Positions 54,368-64,000 of a stretch of 64,000 bases of DNA are shown here, piece after piece. Position numbers and translations under genes: made by a program. Numbering within the stretch: the stretch's first letter is position 1; each line of letters begins with the position of its first letter. The notes under the pieces are model-generated. The model made no database searches. It saw only the letters and a program-made list of their open reading frames with translations, and had not been told where the DNA came from. This DNA comes from Opitutaceae bacterium (GTDB lineage Bacteria; Verrucomicrobiota; Verrucomicrobiia; Opitutales; Opitutaceae). The stretch is taken from assembly GCA_016794785.1 (NCBI GenBank), contig JAEUHC010000001.1, forward strand, positions 124,001 through 188,000. The letters are read 5' to 3'.

Positions 54368-57190
54368 ATGAAAACCCCGCTCCCCCTGCTGGTGGTCGCG
54401 CTCGGTGCGTCCGTCTCGCTCCTCGCGCAGACCACCTCGGCCACGTCCGCGACCACGACGGCCGCCACGAAGGAAGACGCCGTGATCCTCTCGCCCTTCG
54501 AGGTGAACTCCGGCGACGACAAAGGCTACGCCGCGTCCTCTGCGCTCGCCGGCACGCGCACCAACGAGAAGCTCGCCAACCTCCCCAACTCGATCTCGGT
54601 CTTCACCGCCGATCTCCTGAGCGATCTCGCGATCAATGATTTCTTCGGCGCGGTGGAATTCGCCGTCGGCGCGGAGAACATCTACAACGACACCGGCACC
54701 GTGGGCGCGCCTGTCGGCTCGCGCTCGGGCAACCAGATCAGTTTCCGCGGCATTCCCTCGATTCGTCAGCTCCGCGACGGCTTCCCGTGGTTCCTCCCGG
54801 CCGACACCTACAATACCGAGCGCATCGAGTTTGCCCGCGGCCCCGGCGGCCTCGCCTACGGGGACGTCGATCCGACGGGCATCATCAACGTCTCGACCAA
54901 GCGCGCCACCTTCCGCAACGCCGCGAGCGCGACCGTGCGCTACGATTCGTTCGGCACGCAGCGCTACTCCGTCGATCTCAACCGGCAGCTGCTGCCGCGC
55001 CTCGGCGTGCGCTTCAACGCCCTCAACTCCGAGGTCGAGCAGTTCCGCCAGCGCACGAGCAAGGACTACCGCGGCTTCGCCGGCGCGCTGCGCTGGGAGC
55101 CCTTCAAGGATCGCCGCACCCGCCTCGACGTGAACTACGAGGGCGGCCACCAGCGCAACAACCAGGGCGTGCTCCACCTCAACGACGGCATCAAGGCCTA
55201 CGTCCGCGGCACCGGCACCAACGCCCCCGATGCCGATCCCGTCGCGCCCGGCGTGCAGATCAACGGCGTCGGCATGCGCCGCATCGCCGCGCCCGGCAAC
55301 ACCCACGTTTACCTCGATATCGGCGGTGTGCTTTACGACATGCAGTCCACCGCCACGACGACGTTCCGCAATTCCGCCGTGCTCACCGGCGCCGCCGTCG
55401 CCACCGGCGCCGATCCGCAGAATCCCGTGCGCTACCCGCTCACGACCATCCCCTACAGCGTGTATCCCGATGGCGAGGACTGGTCCGGTCCCGACAACCG
55501 GCACGACACCGATTTCCACGCCTACAACATCGAGCTCTCCCACTCCCTCGGCGATCACCTGCGCCTGCTGCTCGCGCACAACGGCCAGGTGGACGACACC
55601 ACGCGGCTCCAGACCTACTCCTCCGCCGGCGCGCTCGGCATGAACTCGCGCGCCGTGTTCATCGACGTCAACCGGGTGCTCCCCCACCCCACCATCCCCA
55701 ACGCCACGATCCCGAATCCGCGCTTCGAGCAGCTCTTCCTCGCCTACGCGCCCACCTACACGACCGACGGCAACAAATCCACCGGCTGGCGCACCTCCGT
55801 CGTTTACGACACCAGGCTGCCGTTTTGGAACTCCACCTTCCGCGCGGTGGGCGGCGCCAGCTACCGCCACGAGCAAAACTACCTCGACACCTACGCCTAC
55901 GCTCTCACCCAGCAGGAGATCGCGCGCCGCGGCCTCACCGGTGCCGCCTCCTCCTACGCCAACAACGTCGTCAACCCCGTCCACTACATGGCGGATGGCA
56001 ACAGCGACGAGGCCCTGCGCCTGAAAATCATCCCCGGTGTCACGGGCTTCTACCGCAGCGGCACGGCGCAGACACGCTTCGACCAGACCCTCGGCTCCGG
56101 CAACCTCACCACGCTCGGCTCCTTCTTCAGCGGCCGCCTCCGCACCAGCGCCGGGATCAGTCGCGATTATTTCCGCCAAAACCGCAGCCGCGCGCCCGTT
56201 ACCGTGCCGGTCATCGGCGGCACGCAGCTCGTCGATCTGCAGGGCCGTCCCATCCTTGATGCCATGGGCTACAATGTCCCCTACGAACCCTTCAACCGCA
56301 CCTACGCCACCAATCAGACCTACGGCGGCGTGCTGCGCGTGCTGCCGTGGCTCGCGCTGGGCGGCGGCTACTTCGAATCGTCGCTCTTCACCGACAGCGT
56401 GAGCTTCGAGCTGACCGGCCGCCCGCGCCTCCCGCGCACGGGCGAAGGCTACGAGTCCAGCCTGCGGTTCAATTTCCTCGACGACCGCATCAACGCCACC
56501 GTCACCCGCTTCAAGACGACCTCCGAAAACAATTCCCTCGGGCTCAGCGCCCCCGCGCAGGCCGAGCTCAACGCCCTCCTTCCCGCCGGCAACCAGCTCC
56601 TCGGCACCGGCGACTACCGCGATCAGGAGACCGAAGGCTGGGAAATCGAATCGCAGATCAATCTCACGCGCCAGTGGACCGTGCGCGCCACCTACTCGAT
56701 GAACCGCGTGCAGTTCGGCCGCTTCTTCCCGCTCGTGCGGCCGTATCTCGCGGCCGCGCGTGACGCCGCCCGCGCCCAGGGACTCGACCCCGACAACGCC
56801 ACCGCCCTCACCCAGCAGCTCATCGACGACACCGAGGGCGCCGTCCGCGCCGTCCGCCGCGAGACCGCCAATATCACCACGCGCTACAGCTTCACCGAAG
56901 GCCGCCTCAGGGGCTTCGCCATCGGCACCTCGGCGCGCTACGCCCTCGGCCGCCCGCGCAACGCGCTTTCCTCCGGCGGCGTGGTGGTGCTTCCGGCGAC
57001 GAAGACCGACAGCTACATCCTCGTGAATCCATTCGCGAGCTACCGCCGGAAGTTTTTCGGCCACAACGTCACCGCCCAGCTCAACGTGAACAACGTCCTC
57101 GGGCTCAATTCCGACCAGGGCAACAGCTACACCTGGCCCCGCAAAACCGAGCCGCGGAACTACGTGACGACGGTGACGGTGGAATGGTAA
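54368..57190 (+). CDS. TonB-dependent receptor (FpvA/FhuE-like plug)
   Basis: The product is 940 residues from ATG 54368. The signal peptide (LLVVALGASVSLLAQ) is followed by the VILSPFEV box, then the plug: NLPNSISVFTADLLSDLAIN, RIEFARGPGGLAYGDVDPTG and INVSTKRATF. The barrel ends with a Trp at VTTVTVEW. The plug wording (FARGPGGLAYGxxxPxGIIN) is typical of the siderophore-type receptors (FpvA/FhuE-like) that are abundant in Opitutaceae, though substrates there are often unknown. It converges with pyrG 13 bases away. Confidence 0.93.
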   Translation: MKTPLPLLVVALGASVSLLAQTTSATSATTTAATKEDAVILSPFEVNSGDDKGYAASSALAGTRTNEKLANLPNSISVFTADLLSDLAINDFFGAVEFAVGAENIYNDTGTVGAPVGSRSGNQISFRGIPSIRQLRDGFPWFLPADTYNTERIEFARGPGGLAYGDVDPTGIINVSTKRATFRNAASATVRYDSFGTQRYSVDLNRQLLPRLGVRFNALNSEVEQFRQRTSKDYRGFAGALRWEPFKDRRTRLDVNYEGGHQRNNQGVLHLNDGIKAYVRGTGTNAPDADPVAPGVQINGVGMRRIAAPGNTHVYLDIGGVLYDMQSTATTTFRNSAVLTGAAVATGADPQNPVRYPLTTIPYSVYPDGEDWSGPDNRHDTDFHAYNIELSHSLGDHLRLLLAHNGQVDDTTRLQTYSSAGALGMNSRAVFIDVNRVLPHPTIPNATIPNPRFEQLFLAYAPTYTTDGNKSTGWRTSVVYDTRLPFWNSTFRAVGGASYRHEQNYLDTYAYALTQQEIARRGLTGAASSYANNVVNPVHYMADGNSDEALRLKIIPGVTGFYRSGTAQTRFDQTLGSGNLTTLGSFFSGRLRTSAGISRDYFRQNRSRAPVTVPVIGGTQLVDLQGRPILDAMGYNVPYEPFNRTYATNQTYGGVLRVLPWLALGGGYFESSLFTDSVSFELTGRPRLPRTGEGYESSLRFNFLDDRINATVTRFKTTSENNSLGLSAPAQAELNALLPAGNQLLGTGDYRDQETEGWEIESQINLTRQWTVRATYSMNRVQFGRFFPLVRPYLAAARDAARAQGLDPDNATALTQQLIDDTEGAVRAVRRETANITTRYSFTEGRLRGFAIGTSARYALGRPRNALSSGGVVVLPATKTDSYILVNPFASYRRKFFGHNVTAQLNVNNVLGLNSDQGNSYTWPRKTEPRNYVTTVTVEW

Positions 57191-57203
57191 GGGGACGCCG
57201 TTC

Positions 57204-59375
<2,172 letters not shown>

Positions 59376-59393
59376 CCGCTGCGCCTCCCTTTC

Positions 59394-60395
59394 ATGTCCA
59401 ACTTTGATCTCATTGGCGTCGGTTCGCCCATCATGGACCTGCTGGCGCAGGTGCCCGACGATTTTCTCCGCCAGCATATCGCCGGGGAAAAGGGCGGCAT
59501 GGTCCTCGTCGACGATCGCGAGATGGAGCGCATCGTGAGCCTGCTGCCCCGCCCACCGGCGCACGCCACCGGCGGATCGGCGGCCAACTCCACTTTCAAC
59601 GCCTCCCGCCTCGGTCTGCGCACCACTTTTCTCGGCAAACTCGGCAACGACCGCATCGCGCAAGCCTACCGCGAGGCCTTCCAAGCTGCCGGGGTCGATG
59701 CCTCCCGCTTCAAGTCCGCCGCACAGCCCAATGCCCGCAGCATGATCATGGTCACGCCCGATGCCCAGCGCACCATGCGCACCTGCCTCGGCGCGGCGAT
59801 GACCCTCTCGCCGACGGAGGTCACGCCGGCCGATTTCGCGGGCTGCCGCCATGCGCATATCGAAGGCTACCTGGTCTTCAACCAAGCGCTGGCCGATGCC
59901 GTGCTCGCCGGGGCCCGCGCCGCCGGCTGCACGACGAGCTTGGATTTGGCGTCGTTCGAGGTGGTCCATGCCGCCCGTCCTTGGCTGCTCAGCCAGCTCA
60001 GCCGGGGCATCGACATCGTCTTCGCCAACGAAGACGAAATCCGCGCCTTGTTCGAGGATCGCACGTCGGATTTTCCCACGCTGGCGAAAAAATTGGCCGA
60101 CTTCGGGGTCCTGGCCGCGGTGAAAGTCGGCAAAGACGGCGCCTGGATCGCTCGCGGCGGGGAGCTGCATCACTCCGCGCCGGTGGCTCCTTCCCAAGTG
60201 GTCGATACCAACGGGGCCGGCGATGCATGGGCCGCCGGTTTCCTTTTCGGCCATCTCAACGGCTGGTCGCTGCCCGCCTCAGGCGCGCTGGCCTCGCACC
60301 TCGGGTCAGAAACCGTCGCCCACATCGGTCCCATCATCCCGGCGCCGGCCTTTGCGACGCTGCAGACCCGAGTCCGTTCGCTCCCGCCGCGCTAG
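59394..60395 (+). CDS. PfkB-family sugar/nucleoside kinase (adenosine-kinase-like)
   Basis: The product is 333 residues. Signature 1 is in the N-terminal part (ATGGSAANSTFNASRLGLRT, TFLGKLGNDRIAQAYREAFQ). Signature 2, with the catalytic Asp, is VVDTNGAGDAWAAGFLFGHL. The N-terminus NFDLIGVGSPIMDLLAQVPD and the substrate lid fit adenosine kinase-like members more than ribokinase, but specificity cannot be fixed from motifs. It follows the DUF6941 gene closely. The next gene, accB, starts 357 bases downstream after an AT-rich gap. Confidence 0.88.
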   Translation: MSNFDLIGVGSPIMDLLAQVPDDFLRQHIAGEKGGMVLVDDREMERIVSLLPRPPAHATGGSAANSTFNASRLGLRTTFLGKLGNDRIAQAYREAFQAAGVDASRFKSAAQPNARSMIMVTPDAQRTMRTCLGAAMTLSPTEVTPADFAGCRHAHIEGYLVFNQALADAVLAGARAAGCTTSLDLASFEVVHAARPWLLSQLSRGIDIVFANEDEIRALFEDRTSDFPTLAKKLADFGVLAAVKVGKDGAWIARGGELHHSAPVAPSQVVDTNGAGDAWAAGFLFGHLNGWSLPASGALASHLGSETVAHIGPIIPAPAFATLQTRVRSLPPR

Positions 60396-60752
60396 GACTG
60401 AGGATCATTACGACCCTCTAGGAGTTTGGCCGTAGCGTGGCGCGAAAGCGCCGAATTTGGCGGAGAATAGGCCGGGAAATGAAGAAATTGGCGGCTGGGC
60501 AAAATGTCCGACGCCGCCCGAAACGAGATAAATCACGCGGACAGTCCGTGTAGAGCCACCGGATTTTTTGTGGTTTTCGGCCTAAATTTGGGCATTTCCC
60601 CCATTTTTTGGGCGATTTCTTCAAAAATGAACCATTTCGGGATTTTCGGACGAAATCGGTGATTGATTGGGCCCCCTGATTACTTTTGAACGACGGACCT
60701 CGAATTCCAACTAACGGAAACGGGACACCCAACTCACAACCAAGGCGACCTT
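60396..60752. other. AT-rich 357-base intergenic leader before accB
   Basis: No believable gene is present. The DNA is much richer in A/T than its surroundings, with several T and A runs (CCCATTTTTTGGGCGATTTC and similar around 60590-60620) and a repeated GGGC(G)ATTTC element. It probably holds the promoter and a long 5' leader of the accBC operon. I cannot point to a specific -10/-35 or riboswitch. Confidence 0.5.
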
Positions 60753-61241
60753 TTGGACCTCAAACAAATCAAGCAGATCATCGAACTCATGAAGCGCTCG
60801 GAGCTCACGGAGTTCGCGGTCGAAGAGGAGGGCTTCAAGCTCAAGATCCGCCGCGGAGCCAACGGGCTGCCGATTGTGACTGCCGGCCGGGGTTCGGCCG
60901 CACCGTTCCCCACCGGCGATAGCACCCCGCCGATGCCCATCCCCGCCCCGACCGGCCCGGTCGCCAACCCGGCCGCCGCGGCGCTCAAGGACGAAGTGGG
61001 TTTCGCCTACATCAAGTCGCCGATGGTCGGGACTTTTTACCGGGCCGGCTCGCCCGAGAGCAAACCCTTCGCCGATGTCGGGGCCAAGGTCGCGGAAAAC
61101 ACCGTCGTCTGCATCATCGAGGCGATGAAGATCATGAACGAGATCCAGGCCGAGGCCAAGGGCACGGTCGTCGAGGTCCTCGTCGAAAACGGCCAGCCGG
61201 TCGAATATGGCCAGCGGCTCTTCAAGATTAAGCAGGGCTGA
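60753..61241 (+). CDS. accB: Biotin carboxyl carrier protein of acetyl-CoA carboxylase
   Basis: The product is 162 residues with a TTG start at 60753 (MDLKQIKQIIELMKRSELTE), the only start that gives the conserved AccB N-terminus. A Pro/Ala-rich linker (PFPTGDSTPPMPIPAPTGPV) joins it to the biotinyl domain with IKSPMVGTFYRAGSPESKPF and the biotin-accepting lysine in CIIEAMKIMNEIQAEAKG. It carries the carboxyl group between AccC and the AccAD carboxyltransferase in fatty-acid synthesis. It is paired with accC 108 bases downstream. A GC-rich stem (GGGGCC/GGCCCC) follows the stop. Confidence 0.95.
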   Translation: MDLKQIKQIIELMKRSELTEFAVEEEGFKLKIRRGANGLPIVTAGRGSAAPFPTGDSTPPMPIPAPTGPVANPAAAALKDEVGFAYIKSPMVGTFYRAGSPESKPFADVGAKVAENTVVCIIEAMKIMNEIQAEAKGTVVEVLVENGQPVEYGQRLFKIKQG

Positions 61242-61349
61242 GGGGCCCGCGGCCCCGGTTGAGCGTCGAGAGTTGGGGTTGAGAGCCGCTTTCCCATCCG
61301 CGGCGCCTTTTCCGGTCTCTCAACGCCCCTTCACCCTCAACTTTCCGCA

Positions 61350-62720
<1,371 letters not shown>

Positions 62721-62756
62721 GCTCCCTTCGCGGGGCCGCGGCCGAAACCCGCGGCT

Positions 62757-63914
62757 TCAGAAAAACTTCTTCGCCTTCTCGAAAAAGGATTTCGAGGTGG
62801 GCTCCGTGGCGTCGCCGCTGACGCGCGCGAACTCCTCCAGGATCCGCTTTTGCTCACTGGAAAGCGACTGCGGCACCTCGACTTGGACGCGCACGAGCTG
62901 GTCGCCTTGGGCGCCGCCGCGGAGGCTCGGCACACCCTTGCCTCGCACGCGGAACGTCGTGCCGCTCTGCGTGCCCGCCGGGATGCGCAGGCTCCCCTTG
63001 CCGAAGAGCGTGGGCAGCTCGATCGTGCCGCCGAGGGTCGCGAGCGTGAACTTGATCGGAATCTCGCAGAAGAGGTCCTCGCCTTGCCGCTGGAAGAGCT
63101 CGTGTTCCTTCACCGTGATCACGATGTAGAGATCGCCGGGGCTGCCGCCGGGGCCGCCGGCCTCGCCGTTGCCCGAGGAGCGCAGGCGCGAACCCGTGTC
63201 CACGCCGGGGGGCACGCGGACGTTGAGCTTGGTCGTCTTGGCCACGCGGCCCTCGCCACGGCACGCGGTGCAAGGGCGGTCAATCTTGGTGCCGGCGCCG
63301 CTGCAGGTCGGGCAAGTCTGGGTGAAGGTGATGATGCCGCCCGAACGTCGGACTTGGCCGGCGCCGCGGCAGGTCGGGCACGTGGTTTTCTTGGTGCCGG
63401 GCTCGGCGCCTGCGCCATCGCAGCGCTCGCACACGACGGCCTTCCGGAAAGAGATTTCCTTCTCCACCCCGCGGACCGCCTCCTCGAGCGTAATCTCAAG
63501 ATCGTAGCGCAAGTCCGCGCCATCGCGGCCGCCGCCACCCCCGCCGCCACCAAACATCTCCTCGAATATCCCGCCCCCGCCGCCGCCGCGCTGGCCGAAG
63601 ACTTCGCGGAAAATGTCGAACGGATCGTGGAAGCCGCCGCCCCCGCCCATGCCGCCGGGGCCGCGCGGCGCGCCGCCGCCTCCGCCGCCCTCAAACGCCG
63701 CCGCCCCGTAGCGATCGTAGGCGGCGCGCTTCTCCGGGTCGCTCAGCACCTCGTAGGCGTGGGAGACTTTCTTGAACATCTCCTCGGCCTCCTTGTTGCC
63801 GGGGTTTTTGTCCGGGTGAAATTGCACGGCCTTCTTGCGGTAGGCCTTCTTGAGGTCATCGGCGTTGACGCCGCGCTCGACACCGAGCAGCTCGTAATAG
63901 TCTTCCTTGGCCAT
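62757..63914 (-). CDS. dnaJ: Chaperone DnaJ
   Basis: The product is 385 residues. The J domain (1-70) has the HPD motif in [21 protein letters not shown] Gly-rich segment follows. The zinc-finger region holds four CxxCxGxG repeats: [24 protein letters not shown] and CTACRGEG. The C-terminal substrate-binding domain comes last ([40 protein letters not shown]). It stimulates DnaK ATPase and delivers substrates. It lies 20 bases after the end of grpE on the same strand, so it is a grpE-dnaJ operon; dnaK is outside the window. Confidence 0.98.
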   Translation of the reverse strand: MAKEDYYELLGVERGVNADDLKKAYRKKAVQFHPDKNPGNKEAEEMFKKVSHAYEVLSDPEKRAAYDRYGAAAFEGGGGGGAPRGPGGMGGGGGFHDPFDIFREVFGQRGGGGGGIFEEMFGGGGGGGGRDGADLRYDLEITLEEAVRGVEKEISFRKAVVCERCDGAGAEPGTKKTTCPTCRGAGQVRRSGGIITFTQTCPTCSGAGTKIDRPCTACRGEGRVAKTTKLNVRVPPGVDTGSRLRSSGNGEAGGPGGSPGDLYIVITVKEHELFQRQGEDLFCEIPIKFTLATLGGTIELPTLFGKGSLRIPAGTQSGTTFRVRGKGVPSLRGGAQGDQLVRVQVEVPQSLSSEQKRILEEFARVSGDATEPTSKSFFEKAKKFF

Positions 63915-63934
63915 GTGGATTCAGCGCGGCGTGC

Positions 63935-64000
63935 TCAGCTTTTCTTCGTATCCTTCGCCGGGCCGCTGGAGACGACCACGGAGGCGGGGCGCAGAAGGCG
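63935..64000 (-). CDS. grpE: GrpE nucleotide exchange factor, C-terminal end (partial)
   Basis: The last 21 codons read RLLRPASVVVSSGPAKDTKK plus a final Ser and TGA at 63937-63935. RLLRPASVVVSSGP is the conserved C-terminus of GrpE (the beta-domain end). The gene extends beyond the window. Its position just before dnaJ on the same strand supports the call. Confidence 0.85.
   Translation of the reverse strand, partial: RLLRPASVVVSSGPAKDTKKS

Noticed and set aside
60418..60732. A 104-codon minus-strand frame in the accB leader
   Set aside because: The AT-rich leader gives a Lys/Phe/Pro-rich peptide with no domain and no start signal; it is more likely untranslated.

Overview
This 64 kb window is from a GC-rich genome that looks like the Opitutaceae branch of Verrucomicrobia. 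The pointers are six TonB-dependent receptors (one partial, five complete), a planctomycete/verrucomicrobial PSD1 cytochrome - DUF1501 - sulfatase operon, an intact and a decayed heme-binding beta-propeller protein, a discoidin-domain sensor kinase, a fasciclin protein with a verrucomicrobial-style N-terminal domain, and generally weak Shine-Dalgarno sequences. The assignment comes from gene content only; there is no rRNA gene to confirm it. I saw no tRNA, rRNA, CRISPR array, prophage, transposase or integrase.

Layout. 1-5,930: the end of a TonB receptor, a badly decayed heme-binding beta-propeller gene, a fasciclin protein and a TPR lipoprotein. 5,930-12,290: a cobalamin locus. A BtuB-like receptor on the minus strand sits behind a cobalamin riboswitch and diverges from a B12-dependent methionine synthase split into two genes (homocysteine module and pterin/B12/AdoMet module). 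12,290-18,063: accessory DNA. A VapBC-type toxin-antitoxin pair is followed by a second, degenerate copy of the metH 3' end, then an AT-richer HNH endonuclease gene, DUF4256, an ArsR-SRPBCC operon with a clear palindromic operator, DUF899, a small membrane protein and a frameshifted nucleotidyltransferase. 18,151-26,953: housekeeping genes guaA, a LolA-like protein, hisD, secA and an MscS-type channel.

27,070-47,524: surface nutrition. A PhoD-like phosphatase and a TonB receptor face a co-directional minus-strand cluster, in transcription order sensor kinase with two discoidin modules, response regulator, TonB receptor, PSD1 cytochrome, DUF1501, sulfatase. Four junctions look tightly coupled or close, and the cluster resembles a sensing, uptake and desulfation unit for a sulfated glycan (inferred). 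A further TonB receptor with a carboxypeptidase-regulatory-like N-terminus lies upstream. 47,680-51,429: a heme-binding beta-propeller gene diverging from a TIM-barrel sugar isomerase/epimerase. 51,430-53,365: a second accessory island with two AT-richer small genes, each preceded by GTTCGGC. One follows a 67-bp imperfect hairpin resembling an integron attC site. Next come a DUF433/DUF5615 antitoxin-toxin pair and a decayed copy of the isomerase 3' region. 53,400-64,000: a lipoprotein, a TonB receptor, pyrG, DUF6941, a PfkB kinase, accB-accC, dnaJ and the end of grpE.

The most unusual theme is that two independent toxin-antitoxin-bearing islands each sit directly after a chromosomal gene (metH, isomerase) and are closed by a diverged duplicate of that gene's 3' end. 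Small paired-hairpin (REPIN-like) repeats recur in the gaps, and one of them supplies the vapC stop codon.
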